IMG/VR virus record: IMGVR_UViG_3300009370_000091
Coordinates: 1 to 35,169 of that record
Source of the DNA: a virus
Direction: 5' to 3' (one strand)
Length of the DNA stretch: 35,169 bases
Shown piece by piece: positions 26,442 through 35,158 of this stretch (its first letter is position 1; each line of letters begins with the position of its first letter). The translations under genes and the position numbers were made by a program. The notes below the pieces were generated by a model that was not told the origin of the DNA, searched no databases, and was given only the letters and a program-made list of their open reading frames with translations.

Positions 26442-27718
26442 AAGCAGTATTAAGTAATAGAATTTATCTCACAGTAGATGAAAGATTAGAGTCTATAATA
26501 GATAAACAATTAACTTATAAGATACCTTCTTATAAGCCCTTAGATCCACCTCAAATTATAAAAAATATGGGATTTGTGAGAACAGGATTAATAACTATGC
26601 CTGTAGGTAGATTGGATTTAATTCCTTCAAATTATGAAATTGTTGATAAAAGAATGACAGTTCCTACAAAATTTCCAAAGTTCCAATTCGACTTAAGAGA
26701 AAGTCAACAAGCAGTATATAATGAAGTAAAAGATAATTGTATAATAAATGCTTGGGTTAGTTGGGGTAAAACATTTACAGCATTAGCTATTGCAGCTAAA
26801 CTTAAACAGAAAACCTTAGTTGTAGTACATACTCTAGCATTAAGAACTCAGTGGGAAAAAGAAGTAGAAAAAGTATTTGGTATTAAAGCAGGAGTTATTG
26901 GTAGTGGAAAATTTAATATTGATAGTCCTATTGTAATAGGAAATGTACAATCTCTATATCGAAGGATTCCCGATATAATAAATCAATTTGGAACAGTAAT
27001 ACTTGATGAGATGCATCATGTTAGTAGTCCAACATTTGCAAGAGTAATAGATAAATCACTAGCAAGATACAAGATAGGATTATCAGGAACAATACAAAGA
27101 AAAGACGGAAAACATGTGGTGTTTAGAGATTATTTTGGACAAAAAATCTTTACACCACCAAAAGAAAATTATATGACTCCTAGTATAAATGTGATACATT
27201 CAGAGATTAGATTTATGGATGGAGCAAGTATTCCTTGGGCTAGAAAAATAAATCAACTAGCATGGAATGAGGAATATAGACACACAGTAGCAATGATAGC
27301 AAGTGCTTATGCTGCTAAAGGTCATAAAGTTTTAGTAGTATCAGATAGAGTTGATCTACTAAAGAAATGCGCTGAACTCAGCGGAGATAAAGCATTAGTT
27401 ATTACAGGAGAAATTCCTCATGCAGAAAGACCTAAAATGATGAAAAGAATTGATACAGATAAGGATATACTTTATGGAACTCAATCTATCTTTTCAGAGG
27501 GTATTTCACTCAACTCTTTAAGTTGTTTACTATTAGCAACGCCTGTTAATAATGACCCACTATTAACGCAGTTAATAGGCAGGGTTATTAGAGAAGAGGA
27601 AGGTAAAAAAGATCCCGTAGTAATTGATATTAACTTAGTAGGTAAGACGGCACGCAGACAAGCTAAGAATAGGTTAGGGTACTATATGAAACAGGGATAT
27701 GTTATTAAACACCTTTAA
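26438..27718 (+). CDS. SF2 helicase, UvsW-like
   Basis: 426 residues. Motif I is AWVSWGKTFTAL (the first Gly of the usual Walker A replaced by Ala), followed by motif Ia (TLVVVHTLALRTQWEKEV), motif II DEMHH, motif III GLSGT and motif VI QLIGRVIR. The N-terminal RESQQAVYNEV is the Q-tip helix of the UvsW/RAD25-type group. In T4, UvsW branch-migrates junctions and unwinds R-loops, shifting from origin- to recombination-dependent replication. The neighbouring SSB and gp46/47 genes fit that. Confidence 0.9.
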   Translation: MKAVLSNRIYLTVDERLESIIDKQLTYKIPSYKPLDPPQIIKNMGFVRTGLITMPVGRLDLIPSNYEIVDKRMTVPTKFPKFQFDLRESQQAVYNEVKDNCIINAWVSWGKTFTALAIAAKLKQKTLVVVHTLALRTQWEKEVEKVFGIKAGVIGSGKFNIDSPIVIGNVQSLYRRIPDIINQFGTVILDEMHHVSSPTFARVIDKSLARYKIGLSGTIQRKDGKHVVFRDYFGQKIFTPPKENYMTPSINVIHSEIRFMDGASIPWARKINQLAWNEEYRHTVAMIASAYAAKGHKVLVVSDRVDLLKKCAELSGDKALVITGEIPHAERPKMMKRIDTDKDILYGTQSIFSEGISLNSLSCLLLATPVNNDPLLTQLIGRVIREEEGKKDPVVIDINLVGKTARRQAKNRLGYYMKQGYVIKHL

Positions 27719-27729
27719 AAATTTAGTTC

Positions 27730-27758
27730 TTGACAGGGTGTCATTTTTTTGGTATAAT
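27730..27758 (+). promoter_or_regulatory. Consensus sigma70 promoter, very close to a start codon
   Basis: TTGACA (27730-27735), 17 bp, TATAAT (27753-27758), TTC before the -35. The ATG of the next gene is only 2 nt after the -10, upstream of where transcription should begin, so this promoter may serve the SSB gene and others rather than that ATG. Confidence 0.88.
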
Positions 27759-27760
27759 AT

Positions 27761-28162
27761 ATGATACAATATAATTGGAAAAAGATAAAAGAAGCAACCA
27801 ATGGAATCTCTACAGAGGTTCTATTAGTAATACACACGCTTACTTACAATCTGACTCCCAAAAATTATCGTGATCCTTTATATAAATATTGGAACAAAAA
27901 TTGGTTTGGATTCTCTTTTCTGGTTAATCCAGAAGCTATATTTGAACACAGACCAGAATACTCCGAAAGAGAGTGGATAGAGTATGTAACTTTAGCTAGT
28001 TATAGAAATGTCAATCTCTTTAACGATAACGGAGAAACAACACTAGACCTCAAACACTCACCAGTGAGCGAGGACATTATAAAAAACAACAGACTACTGA
28101 AAGTCGAAAATAACAAAATAAGATTTCGATATGAAGAAGTCACTCAAATAAGGAGAAAATAA
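27761..28162 (+). CDS. Unknown protein, 133 aa
   Basis: A soluble protein with an aromatic middle (YRDPLYKYWNKNWFGFSFLV, EREWIEYVTLASYRNVNLF) and a basic end. No known motif. The given ATG lacks a ribosome site and sits almost on the promoter -10, so translation from it needs read-through RNA; no other in-frame ATG exists near the start. The stop overlaps the SSB start (TAATG). Confidence 0.65.
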   Translation: MIQYNWKKIKEATNGISTEVLLVIHTLTYNLTPKNYRDPLYKYWNKNWFGFSFLVNPEAIFEHRPEYSEREWIEYVTLASYRNVNLFNDNGETTLDLKHSPVSEDIIKNNRLLKVENNKIRFRYEEVTQIRRK

Positions 28163-28809
28163 TGGCTATAAAATTTGGTCAATTAGAAGGGAAAGCAAAA
28201 AAATCAAGTATTAATCAATTTGCTTACCGAGACGGAGATAACGTAGTAAGAATGGTAGGAGATATCCTTCCTAGATACGTTTATTGGATTAAAGGCGAAA
28301 ACGCTAAAAATATACCTATGGAATGTTTATCATTCAATAGACAAACAGAAACTTTTGACAATGCGGAAAAAGATTGGGTACGAGCATACAATCCTGAAAT
28401 GAAATGTGGATGGTCTTATGCAATTCAATGTATAGACCCTGCAGATGGACAGGTTAAAGTTTTGAATTTGAAGAAAAAGTTGCTTGAGCAAATCATGCTA
28501 GCAGCCGAAGACTTAGGAGATCCTACGGATCCAGAAACAGGTTGGGACATTTACTTCAAAAGGGTTAAAACTGGACCAATGGCATTTAATGTCGAATATC
28601 AGTTACAGGTCTTGAAATGTACAACAAGAGCCTTATCAGAAGATGAGATGGCATCTATTGCAGAACTTAAGTCAATGGACGAAGTTCTACCAAGACCAAG
28701 TGCAGAAGCACAAAAAGAACTCTTAGATCGAATCAGATCTCAAGGGAACGAAACACCTGCTGAGGTGTCTAAGGAATTTGAAAATCAGGGAACTAAGAAC
28801 CCGTGGTAA
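28162..28809 (+). CDS. Single-stranded DNA-binding protein, gp32-like
   Basis: 215 residues. The core (FAYRDGDNVVRMVGDILPRY, EKDWVRAYNP, WSYAIQCIDP) and the well-marked central part (NLKKKLLEQIMLAAEDLGDP to GWDIYFKRVKTGP and FNVEYQLQVLK) resemble the marine-phage SSB group known as gp32-like. LGDPxDPExGWDI is a strong pointer. It lacks the zinc site of T4 gp32. A short acidic/polar C-terminal tail fits protein-protein contacts. AAGGAGA precedes the ATG. Confidence 0.78.
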   Translation: MAIKFGQLEGKAKKSSINQFAYRDGDNVVRMVGDILPRYVYWIKGENAKNIPMECLSFNRQTETFDNAEKDWVRAYNPEMKCGWSYAIQCIDPADGQVKVLNLKKKLLEQIMLAAEDLGDPTDPETGWDIYFKRVKTGPMAFNVEYQLQVLKCTTRALSEDEMASIAELKSMDEVLPRPSAEAQKELLDRIRSQGNETPAEVSKEFENQGTKNPW

Positions 28810-29765
28810 ACAGAATCCTATTCACAGCAGACTGGCACTTGAAACTGGGACAAAAAAATGTTCCAGTTACTTGGGCTAAAAATAGGTTTAATCTGTTCAT
28901 TGAGCAGATAAAAGAGTTAGAAAACGAAGCAGATTTACATATAATTGGTGGTGATTTATTTGATAGAGTACCATCAATGGAAGAATTAGAGTTATATTTT
29001 AAGTTCATCAGTAATGTTGGCATTAAAACTATCATATTTGATGGCAACCATGAGGCTACAAGAAAGGGGAAAACATTTTTTACTCAGTTAAAGAGTGCTA
29101 CAACCAGACTCAATCCTTTAGTAGAAATCGTTGACGATATTTACAAAGGGGAACAGTTTGGTATCCTTCCCTACCGTGAGCTACATAGGAAGTGGCACAT
29201 TACACAATTTAACAATAGGCAACCGCTATTCACTCATGTTAGGGGAGCGATACCTCCTCACGTAAATCCTGAAATAGACTTGAAGAGGTTTTCACCTTTT
29301 CCAGTTGTATTTGCAGGAGATTTACATAGTCATAGCAATACACAACTTAATATCGTATATCCAGGTAGTCCAATGGCTACACAGTTTCATAGAACTAAAA
29401 TTAAAACAGGATATTTATTGATAGACGCAAACAACTGGTCTTGGGAATGGAAAGAATTTGCACTCCCGCAGTTATTAAGAAAAACAATAACTAGTACTGA
29501 TAAGATGATTCCCACGGATTATGACCATACGATTTATGAAATAGAAGGAAATGTTACCGATCTTGCAGATGTTTCTAACTCTGAACTTTTAGATAAAAAA
29601 ATTGTTCGAAGAAAAACAGAAGCTACTCTCATTTTAGATAAAGAAATGACAATTGAAGATGAGTTAGTAGAATATCTAAGTTATATTCTCGAATTAAACG
29701 AAAATCAAGTTAAGGAGATTATAGGAGTATATCATGATCACGCTAGGGACATTGCAATGGGATAA
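28803..29765 (+). CDS. Recombination nuclease, gp47/SbcD/Mre11 type
   Basis: 320 residues, GTG start overlapping the SSB end. Metallophosphatase motifs: TADWHLKLG (D-x-H), IIGGDLFDR (GD), IFDGNHEA (GNHE), then FTHVRG and FAGDLHSH (GDxHxH). It forms the nuclease half of the SbcCD/Mre11-Rad50 type complex that resects DNA ends for recombination. The start of the gp46-like gene overlaps its end by 32 nt. Confidence 0.93.
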   Translation: MVNRILFTADWHLKLGQKNVPVTWAKNRFNLFIEQIKELENEADLHIIGGDLFDRVPSMEELELYFKFISNVGIKTIIFDGNHEATRKGKTFFTQLKSATTRLNPLVEIVDDIYKGEQFGILPYRELHRKWHITQFNNRQPLFTHVRGAIPPHVNPEIDLKRFSPFPVVFAGDLHSHSNTQLNIVYPGSPMATQFHRTKIKTGYLLIDANNWSWEWKEFALPQLLRKTITSTDKMIPTDYDHTIYEIEGNVTDLADVSNSELLDKKIVRRKTEATLILDKEMTIEDELVEYLSYILELNENQVKEIIGVYHDHARDIAMG

Positions 29766-31533
29766 TTGTTTTAGCTATGGAGCCAAGAACACATTAGACC
29801 TAAACGATAGTACACTTACCCAACTTGTCGGTACAAACGGCATGGGTAAATCTAGTATACCTTTAATACTTGAGGAAGTTCTTTTTAATAAAAATTCAAA
29901 AGGTATCAAGAAAGCAGACATACAGAATAGGTATTTTAACAAGGGTTACAATATCTCATTAGACTTCTCAGTTGAAAAACAACATTATAGATTAGAAGTT
30001 CGTAGAAGTAGAGGTGTGATAAAGGTTAGGTTATTTGATGGTAAAGAAGATATTTCAAGCCATACGGCAACAAACACTTACAAAACAGTAGAGGGCATTT
30101 TAGGAGTAGACTTTAAAACTTTCTCACAATTAGTGTATCAAAATACAAATGCAAGTTTACAATTTTTAACCGCTACAGATGCAAATAGAAAGAAGTTTCT
30201 TATAGATCTATTTTCACTAGATGAATACTTAGGTTATCATGAGATATTCAAAGGCGCTGCAAAAAAGCTGAACGCAGAGGTAATTAAAATAAATGCAACC
30301 ATAGAATCAATTAAAAATTGGCTTGATAATAATGTTCTCGATGATACTACCATACTTCCTATGAAAAATGTATCAATCGAAACAAGTGATGATGAGAAAG
30401 TTTTACGTCAACTATTAATAGATTTTGAAAATAAAAATTTGACAAATAAAAAAATTAATGAAAACCGTCTGAAAAAAGACTTATTTAAACAAATCAAAAT
30501 AAGTGATTTTAGTGGATTTAGAAAACCTGATATAATGAGCACTATCGACTTAGAGCGAAAAATCGGAGAAATGGATGCTCAGATTAGACAAGAGTCTAAC
30601 CTAATCGACTCAATTAGTGGAATTGGTGCAATATGTCCAACTTGCTCGCAGGAAATAAGTTGGGCGTATGTTGAGGAACTTGTCACAGCTTCGGACAAAA
30701 ACATACGCAAATTGACACTAACCCGAGAAAATACAAAAGACGATATTGCTGAAATTCAAATGAGGATTGACAAATATGAGCAAGCAGAGAGCAAGCGTGA
30801 TGAATGGTCAGAATTAAAACGCAGTATTAATGATGATTTACCAGATGAGCTGATTGACTCGATTGAGCTTCAAGAAAGAATAGAAACTTTGGAAGATAAA
30901 ATAACTGACGCCAAATCGCAGATACAGAAGATAATTGTAGAGAATGAAAAAATAGCAAATAGGAACACAAGGATACAAGTAATACAAGAGCAAACAAAAG
31001 AATTTGAAACAAGATTAGGAGCGCACACGGAAAAGCTGTCAAAAATTTCGGGCGAACTCTCTAATTTGGAAATACTTAAACGCGCATTTAGCACTAGCGG
31101 ACTTATAGCTTATAAGATCGAGAACCTAGTAAAGGACTTAGAAGATATGACGAATGATTATCTTGCGGAGCTCAGCGATGGACGGTTTAGTATAAATTTT
31201 GTTGTAAATAACGACAAATTGAACGTAGAGATAACAGACAATGGGAAGACGGTCGCAATTACCGCACTTTCCAGCGGTGAGTTGACACGAGTAAATACAG
31301 CGACACTAATTGCTATTAGAAAGCTCATGAGTAGCATTTCTAAAAGTCGAATAAATGTCTTGTTTTTAGACGAAGTAATAAATGTCTTAGACGAAGCGGG
31401 TAGGGAGAAGCTCGTGGAATTGTTACTACAAGAAGAAAACTTGAATACATATGTAGTTAGTCACGGTTGGACTCACCCACTGTTAGAAAAAATAGAAGTA
31501 ATTAAAGAAAATAATATATCGAGGTTAGAATAA
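29734..31533 (+). CDS. Recombination ATPase, gp46/SbcC/Rad50 type
   Basis: 599 residues. Walker A GTNGMGKSS (33-41), long coiled coils flanking a zinc hook CPTCSQE near residue 301, then the ABC signature SSGELTRV and Walker B INVLFLDEVINVLDEAG. It partners the gp47-like nuclease. A short GCCAAATCGCAGATAC stretch in the coiled-coil part is like the repeat after tRNA-Asp. Codon use in 30600-31450 appears richer in GAG, CTC and GCG than in neighbours. Confidence 0.94.
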   Translation: MITLGTLQWDNCFSYGAKNTLDLNDSTLTQLVGTNGMGKSSIPLILEEVLFNKNSKGIKKADIQNRYFNKGYNISLDFSVEKQHYRLEVRRSRGVIKVRLFDGKEDISSHTATNTYKTVEGILGVDFKTFSQLVYQNTNASLQFLTATDANRKKFLIDLFSLDEYLGYHEIFKGAAKKLNAEVIKINATIESIKNWLDNNVLDDTTILPMKNVSIETSDDEKVLRQLLIDFENKNLTNKKINENRLKKDLFKQIKISDFSGFRKPDIMSTIDLERKIGEMDAQIRQESNLIDSISGIGAICPTCSQEISWAYVEELVTASDKNIRKLTLTRENTKDDIAEIQMRIDKYEQAESKRDEWSELKRSINDDLPDELIDSIELQERIETLEDKITDAKSQIQKIIVENEKIANRNTRIQVIQEQTKEFETRLGAHTEKLSKISGELSNLEILKRAFSTSGLIAYKIENLVKDLEDMTNDYLAELSDGRFSINFVVNNDKLNVEITDNGKTVAITALSSGELTRVNTATLIAIRKLMSSISKSRINVLFLDEVINVLDEAGREKLVELLLQEENLNTYVVSHGWTHPLLEKIEVIKENNISRLE

Positions 31534-31646
31534 TGAAAGAATGGTGGAACAAAATCATGCACAAGAAATTCCATATTGGATGGGTGTTTCTTGTATTAGG
31601 TATAGGGATAGCAACCTGTGTAACAATATTAATCAAAATAACATAA
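31533..31646 (+). CDS. Small membrane protein, 37 aa
   Basis: It starts in the stop of the gp46-like gene (TAATG). A basic N-terminus (KEWWNKIMHKKFH) is followed by one span (IGWVFLVLGIGIATCVTILI). Function unknown. Confidence 0.55.
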   Translation: MKEWWNKIMHKKFHIGWVFLVLGIGIATCVTILIKIT

Positions 31647-31657
31647 TGAGGTAATAA

Positions 31658-32098
31658 ATGGTAGACTCAAGAGCTAAGGGAGCCGCAGGAGAACGACAAG
31701 TAAGAGATGTACTACGAAGCAGAACAGGATTAGCGTGGCAAAGGGTGCCACATTCGGGTGCATTAGAATATATGAAAGGGGATTTATTCGTTCCTAACGT
31801 ACATAATAATTATTGCGTTGAAGTAAAGTTTTATAAAGATAGTCATTTTAATGATAAAATACTAACAAATAAGACTAATGAATTTATAAGTTGGTGGGAA
31901 CAGACAACTTCTCAAGCTAAGAAACAAGGTGGTAAGCCAGTATTGTTTTTTAAATATAATAGAAGTAAAATATTTGTAGCAACTAAAGATAAACCTGAAT
32001 CAGTAAAGAATTATATGTATGTAAATCAGTTAGAATGTTATGTTATGGAGATGGTTAACTGGTTAGTACATGAGAAACCGAGTTTTACTAATGGCTAA
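31658..32098 (+). CDS. PD-(D/E)XK nuclease, Holliday-junction-resolvase-like
   Basis: 146 residues. KGAAGERQVRDVL brings E12, QRVPHSGALEYMKGDLF brings D42, and CVEVKFYK brings E55-x-K57: the E, D and E-x-K order of archaeal-type Holliday resolvases and related nucleases. It may cut recombination intermediates made by the neighbouring gp46/47-like system, or act as an endonuclease in DNA packaging. GAGGTAATAA precedes the ATG. Confidence 0.82.
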   Translation: MVDSRAKGAAGERQVRDVLRSRTGLAWQRVPHSGALEYMKGDLFVPNVHNNYCVEVKFYKDSHFNDKILTNKTNEFISWWEQTTSQAKKQGGKPVLFFKYNRSKIFVATKDKPESVKNYMYVNQLECYVMEMVNWLVHEKPSFTNG

Positions 32099-32933
32099 AA
32101 CATTTACATCATTAGGAGCAAAAGCTCCAAAAGACAGAGTATTAGTTATAGATGCTTTGAATTTAGGCTTTAGATGGAAACATCAAGGTAGAACTGACTT
32201 TAGAGAAGATTATATGCGAACAGTAGACTCCTTTGCTACATCATATAATTGCGGAACAATAATTATAACAGCAGACAAAGGAAGCAGTACTTATAGGAAA
32301 GAGGTATATCCTGAGTACAAATCTAATAGAAAAGCAAAGTACGAAAAACAAACCGAAGAAGAGAGACAAGCATTTATAGATTTTATAGAAGAATTTGAAG
32401 CAACTCTTAAATTAATGAATAAGAAGTGGCTTGTTTTACAGTATGATGGTGTAGAAGCAGATGATTTAGCTGCTTACATAGTGCGAAATCTAGAGAATTA
32501 TAATATATCTCATATGTGGTTAGTAAGTTCTGATAGAGATTGGGATTTATTAATTAGTGAAAAAGTGTCAAGATTTTCATATATAAACAGAAAAGAAACT
32601 ACTTTTGAAAACTGGCAAGATACACATAACTATAGTATAGAAGATTATATTACAATAAAATGTTTAATGGGAGATTCTGGAGATGGCATAAGTGGCATAC
32701 CTCAGATCGGACCGAAGAGAGCTGAACAATTAGCTGCACAATATGGAAGTGCGTTTGATATTTATGATACACTACCTATCGACAGCAAATATAAATATAT
32801 TCAGTCATTAAATGAAAGTGGAGATGTACTTCTTCGTAACTATGAAATTATGGATTTACTTGCTTACTGTGACGAAGCAATCGGAGCAGCAAATACAAAT
32901 GATATAGATAATTTATTATCGAGCCATATATAA
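32091..32933 (+). CDS. 5'-3' exonuclease/flap nuclease (FEN, T4 RNase H type)
   Basis: 280 residues from the ATG at 32091, overlapping the end of the nuclease gene; an in-frame ATG at 32070 is the alternative. FEN motifs: VIDALNLGFRW, ADKGSSTYRKEVYPEYKSNR, GVEADDLAAYI, SSDRDWDLLI and MGDSGDGISGIPQIGPKRA (H3TH region). It removes RNA primers and flaps, a partner of the polymerase and ligase encoded upstream. Confidence 0.93.
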   Translation: MAKTFTSLGAKAPKDRVLVIDALNLGFRWKHQGRTDFREDYMRTVDSFATSYNCGTIIITADKGSSTYRKEVYPEYKSNRKAKYEKQTEEERQAFIDFIEEFEATLKLMNKKWLVLQYDGVEADDLAAYIVRNLENYNISHMWLVSSDRDWDLLISEKVSRFSYINRKETTFENWQDTHNYSIEDYITIKCLMGDSGDGISGIPQIGPKRAEQLAAQYGSAFDIYDTLPIDSKYKYIQSLNESGDVLLRNYEIMDLLAYCDEAIGAANTNDIDNLLSSHI

Positions 32934-32943
32934 GGAGTATAAA

Positions 32944-34908
32944 ATGGCAAGTACAAGAGCACAAATAATTACTAGAAGAACCTACAATAGACCTTTAAAT
33001 GCGGAAGGCACTGAGTTTGAAACATGGGAACAAACTATTGGTAGAGTAATTTCTCATCAGAAATGGTTATGGGAAAGAGCAAAAGGGGAAACTAGATTAA
33101 ACAGCGAGGAATGGAACGAACTCGTTGAACTACAACAAATTCTATTAGAAAGAAAGGTATCAATGTCAGGTAGAACATTATGGTTAGGAGATACACCAAT
33201 ATCTCGTAGGCGTGAAAGCTCTATGTTTAATTGTTCTTTTACAATAGTAGAAACTGTGTATGATGTAGTAGATGTTCTATGGTTATTATTGCAAGGGTGT
33301 GGAGTAGGATTTAAACCTATTACAGGAACTCTTAATGGATTTTATAAACCAATAGAAGATATACAAGTTGTACATACACAAAGAACAGGAAAAGGCGGAA
33401 ACGAAGATAATGTAGAAACTTGGGATCCAGACACACGCGTATGGGTATTAAGTATAGGAGATTCCGCAGAATCATGGGCAAAAAGTATTGGAAAGCTATT
33501 AGCTGGTAAATATCCTGCTAAAAAATTGATTCTTGACTTTTCTGAAATAAGACCTGCAGGAGAAAGATTAAAAGGCTACGGCTGGATTTCTTCTGGTAGT
33601 GAAGCAATAGGTATAGCTTATATGGAAATAGCTAAGATACTTAATTTAAGAAGTGGAAATCTTTTAAGAAAGATAGATATATTAGATATAGTAAATTGGT
33701 TAGGAACAGTTTTATCTTCTAGAAGAAGTGCAGAACTTGCTTTATTTGATTATGGAGAACCCGAATGGGAAGACTTTGCAGTAGCAAAGAAAGACTGGTG
33801 GGTTAATGGAAACGAACAAAGACAACAAAGTAATAATTCTTTGCTTTTTAGATATAAACCACAGAAAAAAGAATTAGCTCATATATTTCAGCTAATGGCA
33901 GATTCTGGTGGTTCAGAGCCAGGTTTTATAAATGGTGTTGCTGCATTAGAACGAGCCCCTTGGTTTAAAGGAGTTAATCCTTGCGCAGAAATCTTACTAG
34001 GAAATAAGTCTTTCTGTAATTTAACAGAAGTAGATTTAGGAAAATTTGTAGGAGATCATGCAGGTCTAATGAGAGCATTAAAATTAATTGCTAGGGCGAA
34101 CTATCGTCAGACTTGTGTAAATCTTCATGATGGAGTTTTACAAGAAGCATGGCACTTAAATAATGAATTTCTCCACTTATGTGGGGTAGGACTAACTGGC
34201 ATAGCCAGAAGAAAGAACTTGGGAGCATATGACTACAAACAAATGCAAAGAGTCACAACATCAGCAGCATATCGTATGGCTGATGAATTGGATCTTCCCA
34301 GACCAAAAAATGTTACAACTGTCAAACCCTCGGGAACACTTAGTAAAATTATGGATACTACTGAAGGCGTGCATAAGCCTCTCGGGAAATATATTTTTAA
34401 CAATGTTAATTTTTCTAAGCATGATCCTCTTATTAGCGTTCTACGTAATGCTAACTATAACGTATTTGATCACCCTACCGATCCAGAAGGTATCTTGGCT
34501 ACTTTTCCAGTATCCTACTCGGATGTCGAGTTTGATAAGGAAAATGGTAAAGACGTTAACTTGGAAACGGCAATCGAACAACTCGAAAGGTATAAATTAA
34601 TACAGAATAATTGGTGTCAACAAAATGTTAGTGCAACAATTAGTTATAGTCCAGATGAGGTTAATGATATAGTTAACTGGCTCTATAGTAACTGGGATCA
34701 GTATGTAGGAGTAAGTTTTATTTATAAAGCAGATCCTACTAAAACTGCAAAAGATTTAGGCTACTTATATTTACCACAGGAAGTAGTAACTAAAGAAGAA
34801 TACGATAAATATGTGGAAAGGCTTCTTCCTATTAATCTAGAAGGTACGAATACCTTTGAAGAGATAAAGGATGAAGAATGTGCAACGGGCGCTTGCCCAA
34901 TTAAATAA
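32944..34908 (+). CDS. nrdJ: B12-dependent class II ribonucleotide reductase (NrdJ)
   Basis: 654 residues. The thiyl-radical site is NPCAEI (C347, E349). C97 (FNCSF) and C358 (SFCNL) form the active-site dithiol, and the C-terminal shuttle is CATGACPIK (C-x-4-C), as in the monomeric Lactobacillus-type enzyme. It makes deoxynucleotides from ribonucleoside triphosphates using adenosylcobalamin, independent of oxygen. No cobalamin riboswitch is seen upstream. The host must have or import B12. AAGGAG precedes the ATG. Confidence 0.95.
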   Translation: MASTRAQIITRRTYNRPLNAEGTEFETWEQTIGRVISHQKWLWERAKGETRLNSEEWNELVELQQILLERKVSMSGRTLWLGDTPISRRRESSMFNCSFTIVETVYDVVDVLWLLLQGCGVGFKPITGTLNGFYKPIEDIQVVHTQRTGKGGNEDNVETWDPDTRVWVLSIGDSAESWAKSIGKLLAGKYPAKKLILDFSEIRPAGERLKGYGWISSGSEAIGIAYMEIAKILNLRSGNLLRKIDILDIVNWLGTVLSSRRSAELALFDYGEPEWEDFAVAKKDWWVNGNEQRQQSNNSLLFRYKPQKKELAHIFQLMADSGGSEPGFINGVAALERAPWFKGVNPCAEILLGNKSFCNLTEVDLGKFVGDHAGLMRALKLIARANYRQTCVNLHDGVLQEAWHLNNEFLHLCGVGLTGIARRKNLGAYDYKQMQRVTTSAAYRMADELDLPRPKNVTTVKPSGTLSKIMDTTEGVHKPLGKYIFNNVNFSKHDPLISVLRNANYNVFDHPTDPEGILATFPVSYSDVEFDKENGKDVNLETAIEQLERYKLIQNNWCQQNVSATISYSPDEVNDIVNWLYSNWDQYVGVSFIYKADPTKTAKDLGYLYLPQEVVTKEEYDKYVERLLPINLEGTNTFEEIKDEECATGACPIK

Positions 34909-34918
34909 GGAGATCAAA

Positions 34919-35158
34919 ATGGCAACAGAAGTCACAGATCAAGAACCAGTATTGGTGTTAAATGACAAAAAATACATTATTAGTGAGCTTGAACCCCAAG
35001 CACAATATTGTGTTGGTCAAATGAATTTTATTCAACAAAACATCAACAAAGCTCAAGAAGAGCTAGACAGACAACAAATGGCATATACAGGATTTCAAGC
35101 AAATCTAGTAGAAATGTTAGAACCTGGCGATACTGAAGATTCTGCGGAAGCAGAATAA
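34919..35158 (+). CDS. Small acidic protein, 79 aa, DUF6447-like
   Basis: The start at 34919 has AAGGAG 7-8 nt upstream; a longer frame from 34871 overlaps the reductase and is rejected. LVLNDKKYIISELEPQAQYCV, then a coiled-coil helix (NFIQQNINKAQEELDRQQM), then an acidic tail (GDTEDSAEAE). The strand-turn-helix start is like a small family I know as DUF6447; unsure. Only 11 nt follow to the window edge. Confidence 0.72.
   Translation: MATEVTDQEPVLVLNDKKYIISELEPQAQYCVGQMNFIQQNINKAQEELDRQQMAYTGFQANLVEMLEPGDTEDSAEAE

Noticed and set aside
34229-34600. 123-aa plus-strand frame inside the ribonucleotide reductase gene
   Set aside because: It overlaps a strongly conserved part of the reductase and has no features of its own.
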